From Paenibacillus_AB sp036577625 (GTDB lineage Bacteria; Bacillota; Bacilli; Paenibacillales; NBRC-103111): DNA of 64,000 nucleotides. The stretch covers positions 1 through 64,000 of the forward strand of contig NZ_JARBDC010000001.1 in the NCBI RefSeq assembly GCF_036577625.1. Direction: 5' to 3'. Positions 15,753 through 23,565 of the stretch are shown piece after piece. Positions within the stretch are counted from its first letter, which is position 1; the number at the start of each line of letters is the position of its first letter. A program made the position numbers and the translations under genes. A model generated the notes under the pieces. That model ran no database searches. It saw only the letters and a program-made list of their open reading frames with translations, and was not told the DNA's origin.

Positions 15753-16484
15753 TTAAAAGATCGCATGTTTCTCTTGCTGCGTCAATTTGCGCGCCGGAAT
15801 ATCGAGCACCAGCCTGCCTCCGGCCAGTCCCCAGATGCGGGACGCGTTCCGTTCGGCCATTTCGAGATTTTGCATCGCCGCGACGACGATCATGTTCTGG
15901 TCCTTGCAAAGTGCCCGCAAATCTTGCAGCACCTTCGTCGCCGACTCCGGATCGAGTCCTTTCGTCGGTTCGTCCGCCAAAATGACTTTCGCTCCCTGCG
16001 CAAGCGCTCTCGCGATGGCGACGCGCTGCTGCTCGCCCCCGCTCAGCTTGTCGGCCGGCAGCATTTTCGCCTTGTCGAGCAGTCCGACCCGCTCCAAATA
16101 ATCCATCGCCAAAATATGCTCGCTCGTCGACATCGTTCCGGTCAGCTTGCGCCAAATCGGCACCTGGTAAAAACGGCCGCTGAACACGTTTTTCAGCGCG
16201 TTCTTTTTCGGATGCAGCGCGGGCCGCTCCTCGAGAAACGCCCATTCCTTGCGCAGCTTGAGCTTGTCCCCCCACTTTTTGTCGGAAAGCTCCGTGCCGT
16301 CGACGATAAGCTGCCCTTCGGTCCACCGCTGCTGCAGCGCGAGACAGCTCAGCAGCGTCGATTTGCCGCTCCCGCTCGCTCCGATCAGCACGACGAATTC
16401 GCCCTTGTCGACCTGAAAGCTGACTTTGGACAAAACGGTTTGGCCGTCCGTCAACGTTTTCGTTAAGTTGCGTACGATGATCAT
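15753..16484 (-). CDS. ABC transporter ATP-binding protein, PhnC-like
   Basis: A 243-residue ABC ATPase with Walker A GASGSGKST (about 36-44), a Q-loop region, the signature LSGGEQQR, Walker B VILADEP and a late H-loop position occupied by Gln in VAAMQN. The latter replaces the usual switch histidine, which may affect ATP hydrolysis. It resembles PhnC (phosphonate) and similar ATPases, but no permease or binding protein gene lies next to it. ATG 16484 follows AAGGAG by 13 bases. The SDR gene is directly downstream. The partner and substrate are unknown. Confidence 0.85.
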   Translation of the reverse strand: MIIVRNLTKTLTDGQTVLSKVSFQVDKGEFVVLIGASGSGKSTLLSCLALQQRWTEGQLIVDGTELSDKKWGDKLKLRKEWAFLEERPALHPKKNALKNVFSGRFYQVPIWRKLTGTMSTSEHILAMDYLERVGLLDKAKMLPADKLSGGEQQRVAIARALAQGAKVILADEPTKGLDPESATKVLQDLRALCKDQNMIVVAAMQNLEMAERNASRIWGLAGGRLVLDIPARKLTQQEKHAIF

Positions 16485-16552
16485 TGCAATATCATGGCTC
16501 CTTCTGCCCGGCGATGGCCTTCGTTCGGCCGGATGAAATCGTCTTTCGTTCC

Positions 16553-16558
16553 ATTATA
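16553..16558 (-). promoter_or_regulatory. Extended -10 element for the ABC ATPase gene
   Basis: Minus-strand TGATATAAT contains a perfect TATAAT (16558-16553) with the TGn extension; no good -35 is seen. Confidence 0.45.
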
Positions 16559-16606
16559 TCACGATTTGCCGGACGATGAAGAACGGGGGCGGTAGCGCAA
16601 CGCCAC

Positions 16607-16645
16607 AAAGAAGCCGTCCTGCACCGCGATGCGATGCGGACGGCG
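16607..16645 (-). terminator. Hairpin after the Gfo/Idh gene
   Basis: Minus-strand GCCGTCC/GGACGGC arms (16644-16638, 16619-16613) followed by TTCTTTG. The loop is long (18 bases) and the T-run poor. Confidence 0.4.
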
Positions 16646-16659
16646 TTATTCGTCATCGG

Positions 16660-17751
16660 TCAACCGTTCGAAGCCAGCATTTCGTCCGGAGCGAACTGCG
16701 GATTTTGCCGGAACGCTTCTTCCATGATCGCCATTTGCTGCCGGACGTGCTCCGGCGTCACGGTTAGCGGCTTCCCTTCGGTCAGCGTATCGTACAGCAT
16801 ATGGTAAAATGCGACGGCCGGCGCCGGATAAGCCGGACCTTCGCCGGATTTCCAGCTTCCGGCGTACCAGGTCAGCTCTTCCTTGCAGTAGACCGGCATG
16901 CCGTCCTCGTTGCTGAGCGGCTGCAAATCGAGCTCACGGTGCGGCGCTTCCTCCGGCTTGAAATATTTCCACTCGATCGCCGAATTGGTCGCCTTCAGCC
17001 CGCCGTTTTTCCCCTGAATCGAATACGTGGGGCCCGGATACGCGCAGCAGCTGGAAATTTCGATATCGAACAGCGGCTTGCCGGGGCTGTTCAATATCAA
17101 TTTGCAGTAATCTTCCGCATCGCCGAAGCTGTTCGCGCTGTCCATACGGCATAGGATGCCCGGCAGCTTTTCGGTGCCCAGCCACTGCAGCGACAAATCG
17201 ACGAAATGTGCGCCGGTATTGAGCAAATTGCCGCCGTTTCGGGATTTGAGCGTTTGCCAGTCCCAGCGGCGGGAGAAGCCGTTCGCGGCGATCGATATTT
17301 GCACGATGCGTCCGAGCACGCCGGAGTCGAGCACTTTATTGATTTCTTGGATGACGGGAAAATACCGGTATTGCTGAAAAATGGCGAGCACTTTGCCCGC
17401 GCGCTTCGATGCGGCGATCAGCCGGTCCACGTCTCCGATCGTGCGAGCCAGCGGTTTTTCGCAAAGCACGTGGAAGCCCGCTTCGAGCAGCTCCATCGAG
17501 ACGGGGACGTGCAGATGGCTCGGCGTCGCATTGACGATCAGATCGAGATCGGTCCGCTTCATCATCTCGCGGTAGTCGCCGTACGCGTCGCAGCCGTAAT
17601 CGGCGATCGCCCTGCTGCGCCGCTCCTCCAGCTCGTCGGAAACGGCCGCGATGACGTACTTGTCGCCCAACTTTTTCAACGTTTCGGCGTGAATGTTGCG
17701 GCCGCTCCGCCCTTGTCCGATAATGCCTACTTTAACCGGATTCGAAATCAA
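16660..17751 (-). CDS. Gfo/Idh/MocA-family oxidoreductase
   Basis: A 363-residue NAD(P)-dependent sugar or inositol dehydrogenase-type protein. The N-terminal Rossmann motif GIIGQGRSGRN (8-18), NATPSHLH (about 75-82) and the family signature CEKPLART (about 97-104) with its catalytic-type Lys are clear; a second-domain His in NTGAHFVDL is the usual active-site acid. It starts at TTG 17751 with AAGGAG 9 bases upstream. Two AAAGCGTTT elements at the promoter and start codon suggest LacI/CcpA-type control. The substrate is unknown. Confidence 0.88.
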   Translation of the reverse strand: MISNPVKVGIIGQGRSGRNIHAETLKKLGDKYVIAAVSDELEERRSRAIADYGCDAYGDYREMMKRTDLDLIVNATPSHLHVPVSMELLEAGFHVLCEKPLARTIGDVDRLIAASKRAGKVLAIFQQYRYFPVIQEINKVLDSGVLGRIVQISIAANGFSRRWDWQTLKSRNGGNLLNTGAHFVDLSLQWLGTEKLPGILCRMDSANSFGDAEDYCKLILNSPGKPLFDIEISSCCAYPGPTYSIQGKNGGLKATNSAIEWKYFKPEEAPHRELDLQPLSNEDGMPVYCKEELTWYAGSWKSGEGPAYPAPAVAFYHMLYDTLTEGKPLTVTPEHVRQQMAIMEEAFRQNPQFAPDEMLASNG

Positions 17752-17758
17752 ACGCTTT
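17750..17758 (-). promoter_or_regulatory. LacI/CcpA-type half-site at the Gfo/Idh start
   Basis: TGAAAGCGTTTGAT on the minus strand, matching the left half and CG centre of a cre site, lies between the ribosome site and the start codon. An identical AAAGCGTTT core lies 90 bp upstream at the -35. Confidence 0.35.
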
Positions 17759-17813
17759 CACTCCTTCTCGCGGTATGCTCGCGAATCGATTAGAATGCCC
17801 GCTTTCCATTGTC

Positions 17814-17848
17814 ATTATACTACCCTTCCTTATTTTGTTAAACGCTTT
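17814..17848 (-). promoter_or_regulatory. Promoter of the Gfo/Idh gene with overlapping AAAGCGTTT element
   Basis: -10 TATAAT (17819-17814), 16-bp spacer, -35 TTAACA (17841-17836). AAAGCGTTT (17848-17840) overlaps the -35 and could be a LacI-family or CcpA target. Confidence 0.55.
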
Positions 17849-17856
17849 ATTTGCAT

Positions 17857-17884
17857 AAAAAACAGCCTCCGAAAAGGCTGCTTT
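17857..17884 (-). terminator. Terminator of the UPF0173 gene
   Basis: Minus-strand stem CAGCCT/AGGCTG (17880-17875, 17868-17863) followed by six T (17862-17857). Confidence 0.7.
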
Positions 17885-17921
17885 GCGCTCGAACGCCGCA
17901 TTCGCTGGCCGCGACGATCGG

Positions 17922-18605
17922 TCATATCGAAATCGTTTCTTTGCTTTTGAGCGGAAAACAAGCGATGTCGTGCTCGCCCAGCATCGCCGCGAACTTGCCG
18001 GTATCTTGGCGGATGACCGGAAACGTATCGTAATGAAGCGGAACGACCCGTTTCGCGCGCAGCCATCTGGCCGCATGGACCGCGTCCTCCGGACCCATCG
18101 TGAAATTGTCCCCGATCGGCAGAGCCGCAAGGGCGATGTCGTTCATTTCCCCGATCAGCTTCATGTCGCCGAACAGCGACGTATCTCCCGCATGGTATAT
18201 CGTCTTGCCGTCCATCGTCAGCAAAATGCCCGCGGGCTGACCTGCATAATGGTATGTATCGCCTTCCCGCAGCGACGAACCGTGAAACGCCTGCGTATAT
18301 TTGACGCGAAAGCCGTCGAAATCGTACGCTCCCCCGATGTTCATCGCGTGCGCGCGGGCGCCCAGCCGAACGCAATGCATCGCCAGCTCGAAGACGGCGA
18401 CGATCGGGCAGTCGTTCCGCTTCGCGATCTCGATGCTGTCGCCGAAATGATCGTCGTGCGCATGGGTCAGCAGGACGGCATCCGCTTCGATCTCGTTCGG
18501 GGAAACGCCGGACGCCGGATTTCCGGATAAAAACGGATCGATAATCACCTTTTTGCCGCCGCTCTCCACGAACAGGCAGGAATGACCGAAATAGGTAATG
18601 TTCAT
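17922..18605 (-). CDS. UPF0173-type metal-dependent hydrolase (beta-lactamase fold)
   Basis: A 227-residue metallo-beta-lactamase-fold protein of the UPF0173/YtkL group. The metal motif THAHDDHFGD (about residues 48-57) is the HxHxDH signature; further ligands are in GDTSLFGD and PLHYDTFP near the end. The N-terminus MNITYFGHSC is family-typical, so ATG 18605, preceded by GGAAAGAGGG, is preferred to the longer frame. The physiological substrate of the family is not established. It is divergent from a 39-residue gene and ends in a clear terminator. Confidence 0.88.
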   Translation of the reverse strand: MNITYFGHSCLFVESGGKKVIIDPFLSGNPASGVSPNEIEADAVLLTHAHDDHFGDSIEIAKRNDCPIVAVFELAMHCVRLGARAHAMNIGGAYDFDGFRVKYTQAFHGSSLREGDTYHYAGQPAGILLTMDGKTIYHAGDTSLFGDMKLIGEMNDIALAALPIGDNFTMGPEDAVHAARWLRAKRVVPLHYDTFPVIRQDTGKFAAMLGEHDIACFPLKSKETISI

Positions 18606-18705
18606 GTCCAAATTCCCTCTTTCCTCCAATTTTCGCGACACAATTCCATTGTACATAATATCGGCCCGGGAAGCCAACGCTACGGAATGGAGGTGTGTAA
18701 TTCCG

Positions 18706-18825
18706 ATGACAACGTCCAAGCGCCGTAAAGAGAACGCGTGGAAAATGCGCAAACAAAATCAGCAGCCGCACGGGAAAATTACTTCGCTCAAGGAATTGTC
18801 GGATCGTTACGATCAAGGATATTAA
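18706..18825 (+). CDS. Small basic protein, 39 residues
   Basis: ATG 18706 to TAA 18825 encodes a highly charged peptide beginning MTTSKRRKENAWKMRKQ and ending ELSDRYDQGY. A good GGAGGTG ribosome site (18689-18695) 10 bases upstream supports it. No family is recognised. It is divergent from the UPF0173 gene. Small basic and hydrophilic proteins of this kind are common among minor spore proteins, but there is no direct sign of that here. Confidence 0.6.
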   Translation: MTTSKRRKENAWKMRKQNQQPHGKITSLKELSDRYDQGY

Positions 18826-18838
18826 ACCCCTCTCAGCA

Positions 18839-18905
18839 GCATAACGAAACCCCGATGCCGGAACGCAGGCCGCTGCGGCGCCCGGTTCCTTCGGGGTTCG
18901 TTTCC
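18839..18905. repeat. Long imperfect hairpin between small-protein genes
   Basis: Arms built from AACGAAaCCCCGA and TCGGGGtTCGTT with inner CCGGAAC/GGTTCC pairing enclose a GC-rich loop. It lies between the two converging small genes and probably terminates transcription in one or both directions, although no T-run of six is present. Confidence 0.45.
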
Positions 18906-18923
18906 GTTATGGCCCGGCCGCCG

Positions 18924-19058
18924 TCAGCCGTTTTTGCCGATGTTGTTGGCCGAGGCAGGGTAATCCTTCGCCTTGTCGGCATGCAGCGTGCGCGCCTCTT
19001 CCTTCAGGCTCGACATGTTTTGCTGCTCCTTGTACGCTTTGCGCCGATGATGGGGCAT
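18924..19058 (-). CDS. Small hydrophilic protein, 44 residues
   Basis: ATG 19058 to TGA 18924 encodes a 44-residue peptide (MPHHRRKAYKEQQN... ending NNIGKNG). The ribosome site GGGAGGTG is 7 bases upstream, which is near optimal. It lies 25 bases after the 41-residue gene on the same strand, so they are probably an operon. No family is recognised; charged small proteins like this are often spore-associated, but that is inference. Confidence 0.65.
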   Translation of the reverse strand: MPHHRRKAYKEQQNMSSLKEEARTLHADKAKDYPASANNIGKNG

Positions 19059-19083
19059 CCGATCGCACCTCCCGTGTGGTCGA

Positions 19084-19209
19084 TTATCTTTCCTTTTGCT
19101 TGCCCGGAAGCTTCCGGTCCGGATCGCCTTTGCCGTGCGTTCTGCGATTTTTTTCGTCCTTCGCCTGCGTATCGCGCAGCTTGTTCACATACGATGTCGT
19201 ATCGTCCAT
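19084..19209 (-). CDS. Small hydrophilic protein, 41 residues
   Basis: ATG 19209 to TAA 19084 encodes a 41-residue peptide starting MDDTTSYVNKLRDTQAKDEK and ending LPGKQKER. GGAGGAGG lies 9 bases upstream of the start. It is the first of two adjacent small genes. No cysteine, signal or membrane segment is present and no family is recognised. Confidence 0.65.
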   Translation of the reverse strand: MDDTTSYVNKLRDTQAKDEKNRRTHGKGDPDRKLPGKQKER

Positions 19210-19310
19210 ATGCGGCTTCCTCCTCCCTTTCGGAAAGACTTCGCCTTTAGGTTATCCAAAACGCGGGCCGGAAACGGCGAATGCCGGCTTGACAATTTCC
19301 GTCAACGCGA

Positions 19311-19347
19311 AGAAACTCCCTCCGCCGGTTGCGGAAGGAGTTTCGCG
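19311..19347 (-). terminator. Terminator of the second DegT-type gene
   Basis: Long stem GAAACTCCTTCCGC/GCGGAGGGAGTTTC with a short loop (one wobble pair), followed by TTCG on the minus strand. It lies just after the stop codon. Confidence 0.6.
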
Positions 19348-19360
19348 GCGCTTGGCCGGG

Positions 19361-20695
19361 TTACGCTTGCTGGCGGAAGAAGTTCCAGCCGCCGAGCTTT
19401 TCGGGATTGCCTTTGTCGTCCGGAAGCAAAGCTTCGTATTGGAGCGCCACCTTGCGGAACGCTTCGACGTATTGGTCGATCTGCTCCGGACGGAAATGCT
19501 TGAACCACGGCAGCGAATAGACGCGGGCGGCGATCCCTTCGGATATCGGCAAGCTGCCTTTCGGCTGGCGCACGTCGCGCGCCGCGTTCGCGATAATCGT
19601 CGGCTTGCCGTGGCCGTACACGTCCGCGTCATGCTGCAGCGGGTGAAGATGAAGCGGCAGGTTGCAGCCCGGGGCGATGCCGACGCCTTCCGCCCGAACC
19701 GCCTCGCAGAACCGGGTGACCGACAGCCCGCCGAGCTCCTCCGGCACGTAATGGCCGTGGGTCGCATACCAGCCGCCCATCGTGCTGCCCGAGCCTTTCG
19801 GCGGACGGTGCGCCCGGAGACCCGGCACGCCTTCGAGCCGATCCCAGAAATAGTTCATCGCCTTGTCGATTTCGGCGATCCGCTGATCGTAATATTTCAG
19901 CTGCACGCGGCCGACCGCGGAGCTCACCTGATGCATCCGGAACTTATAGCCGCCGAGCGGAAGTCCGGCGTACGGCTGCAGGTTCGCCGTCTGAATGTCC
20001 CCGTTGTAGCGCTCATAATGGCCGAACGCGATGGCGCGCTCGTAAATTTCCCGATCGTTCGTGACGAAAATGCCGCCTTCGCCGATCGCGAACGACTTGC
20101 CCGCCATCAGCGACATCGCGCCGACGTCGCCGATCGTGCCTACCCGGCGTCCTTTGTAGTAGCCGCCCTGGGCGTGCGATACGTCCTCGATCACTTTCAG
20201 GTTATGCTTTCTGGCGATCGCCATGATCGGGTCCATGTCGGCCGGATGGCCCAAATAATGGACGACGACGATCGCTTTCGTTTTATCGGTGATGCGGTGC
20301 TCGATGTCGTTCGGGTCGATACAAAGCGAAACCGGGTCGATTTCCGCGAAAACGACGGACGCACCCAGCGAGTAAGCCGGCAAGGCGGACGCCCAATACG
20401 TCACGCTCGGGCAGATCACTTCGTCGCCGACGCCGATTCCGCAGCCGTAAAACGCGCCGAGCAGCGAGCTCGTGCCGTTATTGAAGCCGAGCGCGTAGTC
20501 CATGCCGAGCCATGCGGCAAACTCCTGCTCGAATTTGCGCGTGATGTCCGTCCCGGACATGGCGCCGTCGCGAAGCACCTGCACGGCGGCCGCTTCGTCC
20601 TCCTCGGTGATGATCGGCCATTTGAACAAATCGCCGGGCGCGAGCTGCACCGCTTTCGGTCCCCCGAACAAAGACAGCTTTTCCGTTCCGATCAT
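19361..20695 (-). CDS. DegT/DnrJ/EryC1/StrS-family PLP aminotransferase
   Basis: A 444-residue sugar-aminotransferase-type PLP protein, longer than the copy at 6811-8022 and only moderately similar to it. It has the AHBA-synthase-like N-terminus (LSLFGGPKAV), VIEDVSHAQGG before the cofactor site, and the Schiff-base Lys in MAGKSFAIGEGG. The C-terminal part carries a His-rich loop (NLPLHLHPLQHDADVYGHG). ATG 20695 is preceded by AAAGGAGAG 7 bases away. It is divergent from an AraC regulator, which is probably its activator. The substrate is not predictable. Confidence 0.87.
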   Translation of the reverse strand: MIGTEKLSLFGGPKAVQLAPGDLFKWPIITEEDEAAAVQVLRDGAMSGTDITRKFEQEFAAWLGMDYALGFNNGTSSLLGAFYGCGIGVGDEVICPSVTYWASALPAYSLGASVVFAEIDPVSLCIDPNDIEHRITDKTKAIVVVHYLGHPADMDPIMAIARKHNLKVIEDVSHAQGGYYKGRRVGTIGDVGAMSLMAGKSFAIGEGGIFVTNDREIYERAIAFGHYERYNGDIQTANLQPYAGLPLGGYKFRMHQVSSAVGRVQLKYYDQRIAEIDKAMNYFWDRLEGVPGLRAHRPPKGSGSTMGGWYATHGHYVPEELGGLSVTRFCEAVRAEGVGIAPGCNLPLHLHPLQHDADVYGHGKPTIIANAARDVRQPKGSLPISEGIAARVYSLPWFKHFRPEQIDQYVEAFRKVALQYEALLPDDKGNPEKLGGWNFFRQQA

Positions 20696-20913
20696 GATCG
20701 TTCTCTCCTTTACCCTGGTTCTGGCCGGCCGGAACTTTATCCGACAGGCGGGTAACGCCGTTATACGGGCGGTACTTTCCTTTCTCGTAAGTAACTATAT
20801 AATAAAGATGAGGAACGCATATGACATTACCGCCATCGTAATATGCCATTTTTTATCGCGGCGGACGGTTGGGAATGGTTTCGATCGGAAGCTTTTGGAC
20901 GGGGGAACGGTCG

Positions 20914-21816
20914 GTGACGAAAAAAATATTTCCGGAATATCAGGAGCATATCGGCGGACTGCCGGCGGCGGCGGACGGGCGGCATCGCTTTTTCATCAAT
21001 ATCGGCACTTTGACCGGCTCGCCGCTGCACCACCACGATTATGCGGAGCTGTCCTATTTCGTCGAAGGGACCGGCACGGAGTCGATCAACGGCGTGACGC
21101 ACCGCATTCGCCCCGGAACGGCTTCGTTTCTGCTCCCTCACCATATGCACATGCTGGAAAGCGACCCCGGGCAAACGATGCGCAAATACCGCTGCATGTT
21201 CGATTTGCAACTGCTGTTCGGGGATCGCGAGGATGCGGAGTTTTCCCGGCTCGTCTACGCGATCGGCACGTCGGCGCCGTCGTTCGTCGAATTCGACGAA
21301 GCGGGGGCGGAGCGGATGCGGACGACGCTCGAGCTGCTTCGCGAGGAATACGCGATGCCGGACGGCCCCGGCAAACGGCACATGATCCGAATCAAGCTGA
21401 GCGAAGCGATGCTGCTGTTCATTCGCGCCGGAAATGGCGGAGCCCCGTCGTGCGACGCGGCGGGCGAGCCGGGCGGAACGATCCGGATGTCGCCGCTGCT
21501 GCAGTACGTCCATTTGCACTATTCCGAGAAAATTACGCTCGAGGAGCTGGCCCACCGATTCCATTACAGCGTGCCGCATATAAGCCGCTCGTTCAAGGAG
21601 CATACGGGCAAACGGTTTCACGAATACGTCCGCCAGCTGCGGATGGACAGCGCCGTTACGATGCTGCTGCATACGAACATGTCGGTCACCGACATCGCGG
21701 CGGCGGCCGGCTTCGATTCGTTCCGCACGTTCGCGCGGGCGTTCCGCGAGCAGCACGGACGGACGGCGAGCGAGTTCCGCAGCGCGATGCGCGACCGCAA
21801 GGAATCCGGCAAGTAA
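20914..21816 (+). CDS. AraC-family transcriptional regulator
   Basis: A 300-residue regulator with an N-terminal cupin sensor domain (HHHDYAELSYFVEG, about residues 40-55) and a C-terminal double helix-turn-helix (ITLEELAHRFHYSVPHISRSF and SVTDIAAAAGFDSFRTFARAF). The start is uncertain: GTG 20914 has GGGGGAA 6 bases upstream and is preferred, but TTG 20869 or ATG 20875 in the same frame would add 13-15 residues. It is divergent from the DegT aminotransferase gene, the usual arrangement for a sugar-responsive activator and its target. Confidence 0.88.
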   Translation: MTKKIFPEYQEHIGGLPAAADGRHRFFINIGTLTGSPLHHHDYAELSYFVEGTGTESINGVTHRIRPGTASFLLPHHMHMLESDPGQTMRKYRCMFDLQLLFGDREDAEFSRLVYAIGTSAPSFVEFDEAGAERMRTTLELLREEYAMPDGPGKRHMIRIKLSEAMLLFIRAGNGGAPSCDAAGEPGGTIRMSPLLQYVHLHYSEKITLEELAHRFHYSVPHISRSFKEHTGKRFHEYVRQLRMDSAVTMLLHTNMSVTDIAAAAGFDSFRTFARAFREQHGRTASEFRSAMRDRKESGK

Positions 21817-21823
21817 AGCCGCG

Positions 21824-22282
21824 TCAGAACGAATCGCCGCCGCAAACGAGCATGTTCCACTCCGACAGCTCGGGAATCGGGCCGCGCTCGCTGCCGGAAG
21901 GAGTCAACACGCATACCTGCTTCGGTCTATAGCCGCTGCCGACCGTGAATACGGCGGTCGCGTGCAGCGGCTTGCCGTTCGCCTCGAACGTCAGATCGGC
22001 ATGTCCGCCGCATACGCAGCCGTCGTCGTACTCGGCTTTCACCGCCGAATACGACACGAGCCGAAAACCATCGTCGTGAAGACGTTCCAGCCGCTCGGTA
22101 TCGATCTCGCCCGCATACCGCTCCGACGCGAGGTCGAAGCGCTGCGCCTGCATCGCCATCAGAAACGACGTCGTTCTCATTTCGGCGGCTTTCCGTTTCA
22201 GCGCGATTTGAGCGGCGTGCACGACGAGGACGGCGAACCACAGCAAAAGCAGCGAAACGACCGTAATACGAACGATTTTCAA
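21824..22282 (-). CDS. Membrane-anchored protein of unknown function
   Basis: A 152-residue protein with an N-terminal hydrophobic helix (about residues 2-24, KIVRITVVSLLLLWFAVLVV) and an external domain containing VCGG (two Cys regions: DDGCVCGG and MLVCGG). The start TTG 22282 is chosen because GGGGGAGGTG lies 8 bases upstream; the frame is open further up to 22363. The next gene (AraC) converges with it, leaving 7 bases. No family is recognised. The cysteines suggest a metal site or disulfides outside the membrane. Confidence 0.6.
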   Translation of the reverse strand: MKIVRITVVSLLLLWFAVLVVHAAQIALKRKAAEMRTTSFLMAMQAQRFDLASERYAGEIDTERLERLHDDGFRLVSYSAVKAEYDDGCVCGGHADLTFEANGKPLHATAVFTVGSGYRPKQVCVLTPSGSERGPIPELSEWNMLVCGGDSF

Positions 22283-22331
22283 TTTTATCGCACCTCCCCC
22301 GCTTCGCTTCATGATTCCGAAATGGCTTGAT

Positions 22332-22346
22332 TTAATGAACCGGCAT
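22332..22346 (-). other. Possible four-codon leader ORF (M-P-V-H)
   Basis: A perfect GGGAGGTGA ribosome site (22359-22351) is followed after 4 bases by ATG CCG GTT CAT TAA (22346-22332). It precedes the 152-residue gene by 49 bases. It may be a leader peptide, or the site may serve an unrecognised start. Confidence 0.35.
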
Positions 22347-22363
22347 GGAGTCACCTCCCGCAA

Positions 22364-22617
22364 CTTATTAGAATACTGTTACTATAATAGGTAAATACAG
22401 GAATTGGAATAGATCATATGGTTTAATCTATTTATGCAAACGTATGGTTGCGAAGCCGGATTCCGCCAGTTGACTCGAAATAGCAGTTATCGCAACGCGG
22501 AGACGATTTCGGTCGATTTCGGAGAAAACAAGCGTCCCAAACATCCGCTATTTTCTCGAAAATGCGTTTTCCGATAATAAGAAGGGGTCCATAAGACCGC
22601 TATCCCTTTGCTGTAGA
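22364..22617. other. Gene-free AT-richer stretch with a dispersed repeat
   Basis: I see no coding frame with a ribosome site. The part at about 22500-22560 (TCGATTTCGG ... CCCAAACATCCGCTATT) resembles a stretch at about 43190-43235, suggesting a degenerate dispersed intergenic repeat. The promoter of the 152-residue gene probably lies near 22370-22400, where TATAGT and TATTCT -10-like sequences occur on the minus strand. Confidence 0.4.
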
Positions 22618-22660
22618 ATAAAAAAAGCGCACTCTCGTATGAAACGAGCAGTGCGCTTTT
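22618..22660 (-). terminator. Terminator of the RpiR regulator gene
   Basis: A 12-bp stem of GCGCACT-CTCGT with ACGAG-AGTGCGC (one bulged C) flanked by T-runs on both strands: six T on the minus strand at 22626-22621 and TTTT on the plus strand. It is therefore likely bidirectional. Confidence 0.75.
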
Positions 22661-22680
22661 CCTTCACGCCGACCATATTG

Positions 22681-23547
22681 TCAATACAGCTTGTCCAATA
22701 CCGCTTTCGCCGTCATCTCGAGCGCCTCGTACGTCCGCTCCTTCGATCCGAGCGCGACCGCGGTCGACAGCACGTCAAGCGCATGAATTTGCGACAGCTT
22801 CGACGAAAACGAGCCGCCCTGCAACGGACTTTCCTTGGACGCGGTCAGCAGCACGACGTCGGCGAACTGCGTGATCGGCGACCGGGCATGGCTCGTCAGG
22901 CAGACGATGCGAGCCCCTCTTCCCTTCGCGATTTCCATCGCGTCGACGAGGTCTTTCGTGCTGCCCGACGTGGAAATGCCGACGACGACGTCGCCCCGGT
23001 TCAGCAGCGCCGCGTTCATCGCGATAATGTGGGCGTCGTTCTCGGACGAACAGTCGTAGCCGAGCCGCATGAACCGGTATTTGGCGTCGAGCGCGGTGAT
23101 GCCGGACGATCCGACGCCGAAAAAATATAGCTTGTTCGCCTCGCGAATGATCGCGATCGCCTTGCGCAAACTGTCCTCGTCCAGCAGCGTCGTCGTGTTT
23201 TCGATATTTTGCGCGTTCATGGCGCTAATCTTTTTCACGACGACGGTCAGCTCGTCATCGTCCTGAATGTTGCCGTGAATGTTTTGCGAAGGCGTCGACA
23301 AGTTTTGCGCGACGGACAGCTTGAATTCCTGATAGCCTTTGAAGCCGAGCTTGCGGCAAAACCGGATGACCGACGTTTCGCCGACGCCCGCCTTCTCCGA
23401 CAAGTCGGTGATCGTATAGAAGACGGCCGCCGCCGGCTCCTTCATGACGACGTCGGCCACCTTCTGCTCGGATTTCGTCAGCGACGTGTAAATGCTCGAT
23501 ATTTTCAGCAGCGTATTGTTCAAGTCGGGAATTTTCGTCTGTTTCAT
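22681..23547 (-). CDS. RpiR/MurR-family transcriptional regulator
   Basis: A 288-residue regulator with an N-terminal RpiR helix-turn-helix (TKSEQKVADVV ... TDLSEKAGVGETSVIRFCRKLGF, about 24-70) and a C-terminal SIS sugar-isomerase-like domain (FGVGSSGITA, GISTSGSTKD) that senses phosphosugars. It starts 18 bases after the sugar isomerase gene and is probably co-transcribed with it. The ribosome site at ATG 23547 is weak, consistent with coupling. A palindrome in the promoter of the pair is a candidate binding site. Confidence 0.92.
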   Translation of the reverse strand: MKQTKIPDLNNTLLKISSIYTSLTKSEQKVADVVMKEPAAAVFYTITDLSEKAGVGETSVIRFCRKLGFKGYQEFKLSVAQNLSTPSQNIHGNIQDDDELTVVVKKISAMNAQNIENTTTLLDEDSLRKAIAIIREANKLYFFGVGSSGITALDAKYRFMRLGYDCSSENDAHIIAMNAALLNRGDVVVGISTSGSTKDLVDAMEIAKGRGARIVCLTSHARSPITQFADVVLLTASKESPLQGGSFSSKLSQIHALDVLSTAVALGSKERTYEALEMTAKAVLDKLY

Positions 23548-23565
23548 AGGAGATCTTCGCTCGGC

